A stretch of DNA of 8,541 nucleotides from Ruminococcaceae bacterium UBA866 (GCA_002295325.1 DBGA01000032.1:1-8541); one strand, 5' to 3'. Shown: positions 1-6,609, numbered from the stretch's first letter. The notes: generated by a model from the sequence alone, not told the origin. Program-made: numbers and translations.

Positions 1-1
1 G

Positions 2-835
2 GATCTAACAACTGCAGAGCAAAAGGCAGCTAAATATCTAATAAGTAATTTTGAGTCTGCACTAAACCTGCCAGTGGATGATTTGGCTAAAAACTCAGGA
101 GTGAGTAAAGCAACATGGATTCGATTTAGCAAAAGTATGGGCTATCAAGGAATTAAAGACCTTAAAAAAGCAATGATAACGAACCTACAAAACACTGTTA
201 ATGAAAGTCAGCTTAAGAATGAAAATGAATTTGTTGAGCTTAAAAATGATAGCACAATTGAAAATGTCGTATCGAGAATTGTTGAAAACAGCGTTACTGC
301 AATTCGAGATACCGCACTATTGGTGGACGATCTTGTTATGGAAAATGCAGCAGCAGATATAGCAAAAGCTCGTTCGGTACGTATTTTCGGTGTGGCAGCT
401 TCTGGTGTGGTTGCAAAGGACTTGGCACAAAAACTTACACGTATAGGGAAATGTGTTGTCTATTTTGAGGATTTCCACGAAAATTTATTGGCAGCAACCA
501 CGATGAATAAGGAGGATGTGGCAGTTATCATTTCTTGTTCAGGCAGAACAAAAGAGATTGTACAACTACTACATATTGTTAAAAACGCAGGACCTAAAAT
601 AATTGCGATTACTAAATTTGCTAAAAATGATTTAACTGAGCTTGCAGATCATCAACTTATTATTAGTACCCCAGAAAACGAGAAACGTATTGGAGCGACA
701 AGTTCACGTATTTCACAACTCATTTTGGTAGATATTTTATATAGCGTAGTGTTGAAAAATGATGTTAAGAATGTAACCAAACACCTAAATGATAGCTACC
801 AACTCAGCCGACTGTTCAAAGATTTAATGAATTAA
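2..835 (+). CDS. RpiR/MurR-family transcriptional regulator, 5'-truncated by window edge
   Basis: The reading frame is already open at base 2, and its translation (DLTTAEQKAAKYLISNF) is the typical first helix of the RpiR N-terminal helix-turn-helix domain. The true start is therefore upstream of the window, with perhaps 10-20 residues missing. The GTG at 74 would cut that domain and is not the start. About 277 residues are visible. The HTH covers roughly the first 70, with recognition-helix residues NSGVSKATWIRFSKSMG. A SIS sugar-phosphate-binding domain follows at about residues 110-250 (VRIFGVAASGVVAKDLAQKL, then VAVIISCSGRTKEIVQ, then a conserved ITK). Nineteen bases separate it from nagZ, so it is probably the first or an early gene of the operon. 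By family and context it should sense an amino-sugar phosphate such as MurNAc-6-P and control the recycling genes; activator or repressor cannot be told. Family assignment is firm; ligand is inference. Confidence 0.93.
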   Translation, partial: DLTTAEQKAAKYLISNFESALNLPVDDLAKNSGVSKATWIRFSKSMGYQGIKDLKKAMITNLQNTVNESQLKNENEFVELKNDSTIENVVSRIVENSVTAIRDTALLVDDLVMENAAADIAKARSVRIFGVAASGVVAKDLAQKLTRIGKCVVYFEDFHENLLAATTMNKEDVAVIISCSGRTKEIVQLLHIVKNAGPKIIAITKFAKNDLTELADHQLIISTPENEKRIGATSSRISQLILVDILYSVVLKNDVKNVTKHLNDSYQLSRLFKDLMN

Positions 836-854
836 TTCAGGATGGAATAATAAA

Positions 855-2423
855 ATGCAAAACTATACTTTAGATGAAAAGATTGCACAGCTTTTTATAG
901 TAAGCTTTGCACATACTAAGCTGACTAAAGAAGATATCAGAGAATTTAAAAAACATAAATTCTCTAACTTTGTCTATTTTGCAAGGAATCTAAGTGATTA
1001 TAAATCAGTTGCAGAACTTAGCAACAGTTTGCAGGAAATTGCAAAGGAAAACTGCAATATACCTGCATTTATTACTATAGACCAAGAGGGCGGAATGGTG
1101 GCGAGAGTTTATTCTGGTGCCACACATTTCCCAACAAATATGGCAATAACGGCATCAAAAAATGTCGATAAAGTTTATGAAATGGGCAAAATGGTTGGTG
1201 AAGAGTTGCTTTTAATGGGTATCAACTTTAACCTTGCACCAGTCCTTGACGTGAACAATAACCCACATAACCCAGTTATCGGTATCCGTGCTTACTCTGA
1301 TAAGCCGGAGCAGGTAGCAAAAATGGGCGTTGACTATATCAATGGCTTGCAATCAGCAGGAGTTCTTGCAATTGCAAAGCATTTTCCAGGTCATGGTGAC
1401 GTGTCTGTAGACTCGCATTTGGCATTGCCAGTGATTGACTATCCAATGGAGCGCCTTGAAAAAGTGGAACTATTGCCCTTTAAAGCAGCGATAAAAGCAG
1501 ACGTATCATCTATTATGTCTGCACACGTTGTGTTTCCAGCTGTGGACGATAGTGGCTTGCCCGCAACCCTTTCTCCAAAAATTCTAACTGAATTTTTGCG
1601 TGGTAGCCTTAACTTTAATGGCTTGATAATGACAGACGGTATGAAGATGGAAGCGATTAATACTTACTATGGTGTTGAGCGTGGAGCGGTGCTTGCAATT
1701 AAAGCGGGTGCAGATTTACTCTGTATGACGGGTAGCCATCAGGACAACCATCTTGCATTTGAGGCAGTTAAAAAGGCAGTAGCAGAGGGCGAAATACCAC
1801 CAAGCCGAATTGACGACGCTTTCCAAAGAATAGTACGTTTCAAAGAGCAATATAACTTAAATTTTGACCATACACCATTTGAGCAATTGGTGGAAATGTA
1901 TCCTGAACATGAGGTGCTTGCAGACAAAATTAGTCGTGAGAGTATCACTCTAGTCAGAGATCCACAAGGGTTTTTGCCACTTGGTAAAGAAAAGATACTT
2001 GCAATTTCAACTCTACCTATAAGGGCAAACCTCGCTGAAAATAGTACAGTGGTTTTAGAAAGTTTTGCTGAGGTTCTTGGTAAAAATCTTTGTGCAGATT
2101 ACCGCGAAATTGAAGTAGATGTTTCAAATGAAATCATTGAAGAAATTGTAAATTCAGCAAGAGAGTATGAAAAGATTGTTGTTGCTACCTATAACGCTAT
2201 ATTAAACAGTCAACAGGCTTTGCTAGTTGAAAAACTAACAGAGGCAGGGGCTAAAGTAATTGTGGTGGCGTTGCGTCTTCCGTATGATTGCAAGGTTATT
2301 TCTAAAACAGCAACCTATATTGCTGCATTTGAATACACCAAACGCTCGATATATAATGTTTGTCGTTGTCTTACAGGCGAAATTCCATTCATGGGTGTAA
2401 TGCCTGTGTCAGACTATGAATAA
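855..2423 (+). CDS. nagZ: Beta-N-acetylhexosaminidase, GH3 family (NagZ type), two-domain and cytoplasmic
   Basis: This 522-residue protein should remove terminal beta-GlcNAc from GlcNAc-MurNAc or GlcNAc-anhydroMurNAc saccharides during cell-wall recycling. The TIM-barrel domain (about 1-335) carries the NagZ signature KHFPGHGDVSVDSH at residues 175-188; D186 and H188 match the Asp-His catalytic dyad typical of NagZ. The nucleophile is probably D261 in MTDGMKMEAI. Residues 77-80 (QEGG) and R84 are also family-typical. A second GH3 C-terminal domain fills about 340-522, making it longer than single-domain proteobacterial NagZ (about 340 residues). The N-terminus (MQNYTLDEKIAQLF) has no signal peptide, unlike the exported Bacillus subtilis enzyme, so it probably acts in the cytoplasm on imported sugars. 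A ribosome-binding site AGGATGG lies at 839-845, 9 bases before the ATG. The last 8 bases overlap anmK, which suggests translational coupling. The exact substrate is inferred from context. Confidence 0.93.
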   Translation: MQNYTLDEKIAQLFIVSFAHTKLTKEDIREFKKHKFSNFVYFARNLSDYKSVAELSNSLQEIAKENCNIPAFITIDQEGGMVARVYSGATHFPTNMAITASKNVDKVYEMGKMVGEELLLMGINFNLAPVLDVNNNPHNPVIGIRAYSDKPEQVAKMGVDYINGLQSAGVLAIAKHFPGHGDVSVDSHLALPVIDYPMERLEKVELLPFKAAIKADVSSIMSAHVVFPAVDDSGLPATLSPKILTEFLRGSLNFNGLIMTDGMKMEAINTYYGVERGAVLAIKAGADLLCMTGSHQDNHLAFEAVKKAVAEGEIPPSRIDDAFQRIVRFKEQYNLNFDHTPFEQLVEMYPEHEVLADKISRESITLVRDPQGFLPLGKEKILAISTLPIRANLAENSTVVLESFAEVLGKNLCADYREIEVDVSNEIIEEIVNSAREYEKIVVATYNAILNSQQALLVEKLTEAGAKVIVVALRLPYDCKVISKTATYIAAFEYTKRSIYNVCRCLTGEIPFMGVMPVSDYE

Positions 2424-3600
2424 ATTAGAAAGGCTCTTTCAAAAGAGCGAACGATTGGTGATTGGCTTAATGTCAGGTACCTCGGTAGACGGTATTGATG
2501 CAGCCTTAGTGCGAATTCATGGAAGCTATACAGATACCGAGGTTGAGCTAATAGGCTTTGAAAATTATAAGTTCCCAGAAGGCATGAGAGAAAGAATCTT
2601 CTCTTTATTCGAGGAGGATTCCTCGTCTAGCAAGGATATCTGTCATATGAATTTTTTGCTTGGTGAAATTTTTGCCGACGCAGCTAAAAAAATTGCAAGT
2701 CAATGTAATATTAGCCTAGGTGATGTTGACATTATTGGCTCTCATGGACAGACTATCTATCACATTCCAGAGGCAGTAACTGATTGTGGCTATCAAATTC
2801 GCTCAACCCTGCAAATTGGCGAGGGTGCAGTGATAGCTGATAGAACAGGGGTTGTTACCGTATCTGATTTTAGGGTAATGGATATGGCAGCGGGTGGATT
2901 GGGTGCTCCACTTGTACCATATACGGAATATTTGCTCTATCGTAGCAAAGAGGAATGTGTAGCATTGCAAAACATCGGGGGTGTAGGCAATATTACCGTC
3001 ATACCAAAAGACGGGGCAGAAAATGAAGTTATAGCCTTCGATACAGGTCCGGGCAACATGATTATTGATTATATGGTATCGTTTATAACAAATGGTAAGC
3101 AGAGCTATGATAATAATGGTGAAATGGGCGGACAAGGCGTGGTTAACCAAGAGGTTCTAGCCGAACTGATGCAGGATGAATATTTCAAACTAGCGCCTCC
3201 TAAAACAACCGGTCGTGAATATTTTGGAAAAACGTATAGTATGAATTTATTTGATAAGTGCAAGGCATTAGGTATGGCTGACAATGATATCATTGCGACC
3301 GCAACGATGTTTACAGCAAAAACCATTGCCGATGCTTGCAAGCGTTTTATCCCACACAAAATCGATAGATTGGTAGTGGGAGGCGGTGGCAGTTATAACG
3401 CTACATTGATTAAAATGCTAACAAAGCAGCTACCTGATACTCTGGTGTGTGTTCAAGAGGACTTAGGTTTTTCAAGTGATGCCAAAGAGGCGATTGCATT
3501 TGCTGTACTTGCAAATGAAACCATCTCATTTTGTCCTAACAATACACCATCAGCTACAGGGGCAAGAGAAAAGAAAATTCTAGGAAAAATTAATTTATAG
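2416..3600 (+). CDS. anmK: Anhydro-N-acetylmuramic acid kinase
   Basis: AnmK uses ATP and water to open 1,6-anhydroMurNAc and phosphorylate it to MurNAc-6-P, the substrate of the MurQ etherase. At 394 residues it is of usual family length. Motifs appear in the expected order: phosphate-binding GLMSGTSVDGIDAAL (17-31), GSHGQTIYH (108-116), LQIGEGAVIADRTG (132-145), SDFRVMDMAAGGLGAPLVP (150-168), NIGGVGNI (186-193), DTGPGNMIID (209-218), VGGGGSYN (321-328) and the C-terminal DAKEAIAFAVLANE. D156 aligns with the catalytic base of characterised AnmK enzymes. The ATG sits in the ATGAATAA overlap with the nagZ stop. No strong independent ribosome-binding site is visible, so translation is probably coupled. 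A hairpin cluster ending in an intrinsic terminator follows the gene. The substrate implies that this cell makes or scavenges anhydro-muropeptides, the products of lytic transglycosylases. Confidence 0.97.
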   Translation: MNKLERLFQKSERLVIGLMSGTSVDGIDAALVRIHGSYTDTEVELIGFENYKFPEGMRERIFSLFEEDSSSSKDICHMNFLLGEIFADAAKKIASQCNISLGDVDIIGSHGQTIYHIPEAVTDCGYQIRSTLQIGEGAVIADRTGVVTVSDFRVMDMAAGGLGAPLVPYTEYLLYRSKEECVALQNIGGVGNITVIPKDGAENEVIAFDTGPGNMIIDYMVSFITNGKQSYDNNGEMGGQGVVNQEVLAELMQDEYFKLAPPKTTGREYFGKTYSMNLFDKCKALGMADNDIIATATMFTAKTIADACKRFIPHKIDRLVVGGGGSYNATLIKMLTKQLPDTLVCVQEDLGFSSDAKEAIAFAVLANETISFCPNNTPSATGAREKKILGKINL

Positions 3601-3612
3601 TGTAATTTGCCG

Positions 3613-3642
3613 CCTGTGGTGAGCCATTGGCAAAACCACAGG
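3613..3642 (+). other. Hairpin 1 downstream of anmK
   Basis: The arms CCTGTGGT (3613-3620) and ACCACAGG (3635-3642) form an 8-bp GC-rich stem. A small inner GCC/GGC pairing (3623-3625 with 3629-3631) lies in the loop. No real T-run follows (GCATTTATAATTT), so on its own it is a poor terminator. It may protect the 3' end of the mRNA or help termination together with the next two hairpins. Confidence 0.55.
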
Positions 3643-3654
3643 GCATTTATAATT

Positions 3655-3679
3655 TAATTAAACAGGAACTGTTTAATTA
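3655..3679. repeat. Perfect 11-bp inverted repeat (hairpin 2), possible operator
   Basis: TAATTAAACAG (3655-3665) pairs perfectly with CTGTTTAATTA (3669-3679) around a GAA loop. It lies 3 bases before the terminator stem. There is no T-run, so it is either a second RNA hairpin at the operon end or a DNA dyad for a regulator. No known motif was recognised. Confidence 0.5.
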
Positions 3680-3682
3680 GTA

Positions 3683-3720
3683 AAGCTCAAGTTATTCATG
3701 CGAATAACTTGAGCTTTTTT
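3683..3720 (+). terminator. Intrinsic terminator of the rpiR-nagZ-anmK operon
   Basis: A perfect 15-bp stem (3683-3697 with 3702-3716) has an ATGC tetraloop and runs directly into T residues at 3715-3720. It lies 82 bases after the anmK stop. On the opposite strand the hairpin is followed only by TTTACTAATT, so it could end the convergent minus-strand RpiR transcript, but less strongly. Confidence 0.92.
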
Positions 3721-3756
3721 GACTAGGAAACTGCCAACTTTAATTTTATTATTCTA

Positions 3757-4614
3757 CTATAAAAGTTTACTTGAAATAGATTCGGTTGTTCGCCTTTTAT
3801 TGAAATCACTAACAACAAAATTTTTCTTAAAATACTCTGTGTATAAAACGTCGAGTAGATAAAGCTGTGCAACCCTAGAAGAAAGTGCACCACCTTGAAA
3901 CGGACCTTCGTTTGCACCACATAATAAAACAATATCTGCGTATGCAGTAAGTGGTGACTCGGCAAATTTCGTTATGCAAATTGTTTTGGCTTTGTTTTGT
4001 TTTGCGCGCTTTACGTTATCGATGATATCCTTTGTAGAGCCAGAATAGGAGAACGCAATTACCAAATCATTCTCACCTAATAAGGAAGAGGACATTGCCT
4101 GACTATGAAGTTCTTGAGTTGAAATGACATTTGGCATAATTCGTCCAAATTTATTACACGCCTCTAATGCCATGATAGAGGAGGCGCCCGCACCAAAAAA
4201 ATAGATGAGTCTGGCCTCGCTAATGAGAGTAACAGCGTTATTAATATCATCTATATTGAGCATTTCAAAAGTTTGATTAAGCGCTGTTATATCGGTGTTT
4301 AACAGCTTACGACACACTTCGTCGGTAGAATCGGCAATATTTATTTCATCTGACAAGGTTAGATTGCTGGAAGATTCATTTGAGCTGATAGATTGTGCCA
4401 ACATCATTTTAAAGTCTTGATACCCATCTAATTTGAGGGTTTTGCAGAAACGAAAAACGGTGGTATCTCCAACGCCACACTGCTCGGCTAAGTCTGTAAT
4501 TGACAAATATAAAACCTCATGGGGGGACTGCAAAACAAAAGTGGCTACTTTGCGCTCTGCTTTGGTCAGCATTTTGTCACTGCTTATAATTTTTGAGATA
4601 ATATCATCACGCAT
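3757..4614 (-). CDS. RpiR-family transcriptional regulator (HTH plus SIS), divergent from nanE
   Basis: This is a complete 285-residue RpiR protein. Residues 1-77 form the N-terminal HTH domain (LTKAERKVATFVL, then LSITDLAEQCGVGDTTVFRF). A SIS sugar-phosphate-binding domain spans about 125-265 (YFFGAGASSIMALEACNKF, then LVIAFSYSGSTKDIIDNV, then ICITKFAESPLTAYAD). The ATG at 4614-4612 is preceded on the minus strand by AAGGAG at 4630-4625, with a spacing of 10 bases. It is the same family as the regulator at the left edge but clearly diverged from it, so it is not a recent duplicate. It faces away from nanE across a shared 359-base region, the classic layout of a local regulator. Several RpiR proteins control sialic acid/ManNAc genes, so control of nanE by ManNAc-6-P or GlcNAc-6-P is a reasonable inference. 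No convincing promoter of its own could be picked out of the AT-rich upstream DNA. Confidence 0.94.
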   Translation of the reverse strand: MRDDIISKIISSDKMLTKAERKVATFVLQSPHEVLYLSITDLAEQCGVGDTTVFRFCKTLKLDGYQDFKMMLAQSISSNESSSNLTLSDEINIADSTDEVCRKLLNTDITALNQTFEMLNIDDINNAVTLISEARLIYFFGAGASSIMALEACNKFGRIMPNVISTQELHSQAMSSSLLGENDLVIAFSYSGSTKDIIDNVKRAKQNKAKTICITKFAESPLTAYADIVLLCGANEGPFQGGALSSRVAQLYLLDVLYTEYFKKNFVVSDFNKRRTTESISSKLL

Positions 4615-4777
4615 AGTAGAATTTCTCCTTTTTGTAAATTAATTTTTAAACATCAATTGATTGATATATTAAAAGGTACAATAATTATCCGTTAAATACA
4701 TTCTATAATAAAAATATATTTTTTTCAATGGCTGTTTTGGCAGTTGCCTTTGGACATTAATATAAATTCAATAAAGT

Positions 4778-4821
4778 AAACTTATATAAAATAAAAACAT
4801 ATTTTTATTTTATATAAGTTT
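4778..4821. repeat. Perfect 20-bp inverted repeat with 4-base centre in the nanE/rpiR control region
   Basis: The arm 4778-4797 (AAACTTATATAAAATAAAAA) is exactly complementary to 4802-4821 around CATA. Strand composition switches from A-rich to T-rich at the centre. It lies 64 bases upstream of the nanE -35 box and about 165 bases upstream of the rpiR start. It could extrude as a cruciform, bind an NAP or regulator, or end antisense transcription. Perfect arms of this length are unlikely by chance, even in AT-rich DNA. Confidence 0.85.
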
Positions 4822-4869
4822 TAATAATAATTTTGTTTATATTGTCAATAAATATAATATTTTTTAGTA

Positions 4870-4883
4870 ATATTTTAAAATAT
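4870..4883. promoter_or_regulatory. 14-bp perfect palindrome just upstream of the nanE -35 box
   Basis: ATATTTTAAAATAT at 4870-4883 ends one base before the -35 hexamer at 4885. This is a suitable place for a repressor or activator site of the divergent RpiR regulator, or for an UP-like element. Low-complexity AT DNA makes short palindromes common, so the support is modest. Confidence 0.35.
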
Positions 4884-4884
4884 G

Positions 4885-4912
4885 TTGAAAAATTATTTTT
4901 TTATGTTATAAT
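4885..4912 (+). promoter_or_regulatory. nanE promoter with extended -10
   Basis: The -35 box TTGAAA (4885-4890), a 16-base spacer and a consensus -10 TATAAT (4907-4912) preceded by TG at 4904-4905 make a strong sigma-A promoter. Transcription should begin near 4919, giving a leader of about 55 A-rich bases before the nanE ATG. Confidence 0.8.
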
Positions 4913-4973
4913 TTAAGTAGAAAAATAAAATAAAAATAAAAAAGATAATTTAAGCAATGAGGGGATATTTAAA

Positions 4974-5660
4974 ATGATAAAAGAACAATTATTAAAGCAA
5001 ATACAAAATGGATTGATTGTATCCTGCCAAGCGCTGGAAACTGAGCCGCTATATAGCTCATATATTATGGGTAAAATGGCACTTGCAGCATATCAAGGGG
5101 GTGCAGTTGCTATTCGTGCAAACTCTCCCACCGATATTCTCGAGATTAAGAAGAATGTAGAGTTGCCTGTTATCGGATTGCATAAGGTTATTTATGACGA
5201 TAGTGAGGTTTATATTACCCCTACGATAAAAGAAGTTGATGCCCTTGTTGAAGTGGGCTGTGATGTCATTGCGGTGGATGCAACCAAAAGGCTCAGACCC
5301 AACAAGCAGACACTCGAGGAATTCTTTGTGGAAGTAAAAGCAAAATATCCAAATCAAATTTTCATGGCAGACACCTCCTGCTATGAAGAGGGTGTATTGG
5401 CAAAGGAGCTTGGTTTTGATATGGTTGGAACCACGATGTCAAGCTATACAGAGTATACAAAAGGAACAAAAATTCCTGATTACACACTGATGGAGCGATA
5501 TGTAAATGATTTAAACATTCCGATTATTGCTGAGGGTGGAATATGGACACCTGAGCAGTTAAAGCAGGCGTTTGATTTGGGTGTTTGGTCAGCTGTTATA
5601 GGCGGAGCGATTACAAGACCACGAGAAATTACACAGCGTTTTGTGGAAGCGATAAAATAA
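4974..5660 (+). CDS. nanE: N-acetylmannosamine-6-phosphate 2-epimerase
   Basis: NanE converts ManNAc-6-P to GlcNAc-6-P, the step that joins sialic acid/ManNAc catabolism to amino-sugar metabolism. At 228 residues it is of normal length for this TIM-barrel family. Family motifs are GLIVSCQALETEPLY (13-27), GGAVAIRAN (42-50), LPVIGLHK (64-71), DVIAVDATKRLRPN (97-110), MADTS (131-135), GTTMSSYTEYTK (152-163) and IIAEGGIWTPEQ (184-195). R48, K71, D133 and E187 occupy the positions of the catalytic and substrate-binding residues described for clostridial NanE (alignment by eye). A GAGGGGAT ribosome-binding site lies about 9 bases before the ATG. The usual partners nanA, nanK and a sialic acid transporter are not adjacent. 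A hairpin 14 bases after the stop makes the gene monocistronic. It is probably regulated by the divergent RpiR protein. Confidence 0.97.
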   Translation: MIKEQLLKQIQNGLIVSCQALETEPLYSSYIMGKMALAAYQGGAVAIRANSPTDILEIKKNVELPVIGLHKVIYDDSEVYITPTIKEVDALVEVGCDVIAVDATKRLRPNKQTLEEFFVEVKAKYPNQIFMADTSCYEEGVLAKELGFDMVGTTMSSYTEYTKGTKIPDYTLMERYVNDLNIPIIAEGGIWTPEQLKQAFDLGVWSAVIGGAITRPREITQRFVEAIK

Positions 5661-5673
5661 AAGTTAAGCTAAA

Positions 5674-5749
5674 AAAAGAGCATATTATAAAAACTTGTAT
5701 AATGGAATTATTAGGCACCATTTTGAAGTTTTTTATAATATGCTCTTTT
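5674..5749. terminator. Long bidirectional hairpin terminator between nanE and the acetyltransferase gene
   Basis: The left arm 5674-5696 and right arm 5726-5749 form about 22 bp with one bulged T (5729), including the GAGCATATTAT core. The 29-base loop can form a further ATGG/CCAT pairing (5702-5705 with 5718-5721). A-runs before and T-runs after the GC-containing core give a T-tract on either strand. It can therefore serve both nanE and the convergent minus-strand gene that ends at 5807. Confidence 0.8.
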
Positions 5750-5806
5750 AAGTTATTACAGAATGTAAGGTGGAAAAACATAAGATACTACCTAATAATA
5801 ACTCAT

Positions 5807-6550
5807 TTAATCAATAAAGTAATGATTGTCCTCTTGTATTGCTTTTATCCCTTGTGTCATTGCCTCTTTTGCATCAATTAAAAATGCTTGCCCATTTAAT
5901 GCTTTTCCGCTGACTAGATAAGGTGCTTGCAACTTATCAGCAAGGCGGTCATATCTCTGCACCAGAGTGCCAAAGGCATGGCGATAGTGAGCTTTTTTAT
6001 AGGTGTTTCCTGTGTTATCTGTTATTGTATATTCGATTGGCTGTTTTGCAAGTGGATAGTCAGCATTTGCTACTTCCTCAACGCCATGCATGAATGTATT
6101 CGGCAAAAGTCCGCTGCCAAGCATTAGTATCTTACCATCCACTGTTGGTAACAATTGAAAGGGTGAATTTTTTCCAACAGGAGTGTTATCAAGCCCATGT
6201 GATTGAGTGAGAGAGGCGGCAAGCTTGCCCACTGCACAAACAGAATGTGTAGGGTGAAGGCTACGATGTGTTGCATACTCGGTGCGGAACACCTCGGGTA
6301 ATATGCCAATGCAAGTTTTGGTGTTGAGCAAGTCAAAGTGTGGGGCATCTTCCGTTACATTAGCATAGGACAATGCAGGTACTAGCAGTGTGCCCTCCTT
6401 GCCTACGGCAAGTAATAGCGCGTCAATGATTTGCGTTGCAGTTATTTTATCTGCATTAAGACCCTTTATCGAAGTATGTACAAGGATTGTATCCCCATTT
6501 TTTATACCCAATGCCCTCAAGTCATTGTATAATATTTCTGTATAATTCAA
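5807..6550 (-). CDS. AAC(3)-family N-acetyltransferase (TTG start)
   Basis: This 247-residue protein belongs to the AAC(3)/YokD-like family of acetyl-CoA-dependent N-acetyltransferases. Motifs are TILVHTSIKGL (21-31), GTLLVPALSY (53-62), IGILPEVFRT (81-90), RSLHPTHSVCAVG (96-108), NSPFQLL (128-134), GKILMLGSG (139-147) and NTFMHGVEE (151-159). H155 with E158/E159 matches the family His-Glu active-site signature. The start is TTG at 6550-6548: an in-frame TAG lies two codons upstream, a perfect AGGAGG sits 8 bases before it, and no in-frame ATG gives a full N-terminus. The gene has its own promoter and is convergent with nanE. Chromosomal family members often do not give aminoglycoside resistance and their natural acceptors are mostly unknown. 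Acetylation of an amino sugar or antibiotic is possible, but the sequence does not decide. Confidence 0.92.
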   Translation of the reverse strand: MNYTEILYNDLRALGIKNGDTILVHTSIKGLNADKITATQIIDALLLAVGKEGTLLVPALSYANVTEDAPHFDLLNTKTCIGILPEVFRTEYATHRSLHPTHSVCAVGKLAASLTQSHGLDNTPVGKNSPFQLLPTVDGKILMLGSGLLPNTFMHGVEEVANADYPLAKQPIEYTITDNTGNTYKKAHYRHAFGTLVQRYDRLADKLQAPYLVSGKALNGQAFLIDAKEAMTQGIKAIQEDNHYFID

Positions 6551-6558
6551 TTGCTAAT

Positions 6559-6564
6559 CCTCCT
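6559..6564 (-). promoter_or_regulatory. Consensus ribosome-binding site fixing the TTG start
   Basis: On the minus strand AGGAGG (6564-6559) is followed by 8 bases and then TTG at 6550. The perfect Shine-Dalgarno match and spacing, together with the in-frame stop just upstream, decide the non-ATG start. Confidence 0.9.
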
Positions 6565-6580
6565 ATCAGTTATTATATTC

Positions 6581-6609
6581 ATTATACAAGCAGTCACTTG
6601 ATAATTCAA
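6581..6609 (-). promoter_or_regulatory. Promoter of the AAC(3)-family gene
   Basis: Read on the minus strand, -35 TTGAAT (6609-6604), a 17-base spacer and consensus -10 TATAAT (6586-6581) form a strong sigma-A promoter. The start should lie near 6574, leaving a short leader of about 24 bases. A small dyad CTTGA-ATTA-TCAAG (6597-6610) overlaps the -35 box and could be a repressor site. Confidence 0.78.

Larger units (their letters stand above)
4615..4973. other. AT-rich divergent control region between rpiR and nanE
   Basis: This 359-base region has no gene. It separates divergent start codons and is extremely AT-rich apart from a short GC pocket near 4730-4750. Noted elements are a 10-bp palindrome ATCAATTGAT (4652-4661), a GGCA-GT-TGCC dyad (4739-4748), a perfect 20-bp inverted repeat (4778-4821), a 14-bp palindrome (4870-4883) and the nanE promoter (4885-4912). 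The A-rich tract 4920-4945 lies in the nanE leader. Operator sites for the flanking RpiR protein are expected here, but which dyad it binds cannot be decided. Confidence 0.8.

Noticed and set aside
74..835. GTG at 74 as start of the first regulator
   Set aside because: The frame is open back to base 2 and encodes the expected first HTH helix; starting at 74 would remove it.
2803..3359. Minus-strand open frames of 84-115 residues opposite anmK
   Set aside because: They are antisense to a strongly supported gene, lack ribosome-binding sites and have no recognisable motifs.
4702..4728. Minus-strand promoter for rpiR (TTGAAA with TATAGA)
   Set aside because: The spacer is only 15 bases and many similar AT-rich hexamers occur nearby; it is not convincing.
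5807..6550. Calling the acetyltransferase a clinical aminoglycoside resistance gene
   Set aside because: Only family motifs are visible; many chromosomal AAC(3)-like proteins do not confer resistance, and no mobile-element context is present.
6487..6603. Plus-strand frame upstream of the possible remnant
   Set aside because: This part is antisense to the start of the AAC(3)-family gene and its ribosome-binding site, so it is a shadow; only the part after about 6604 was kept as a weak remnant.
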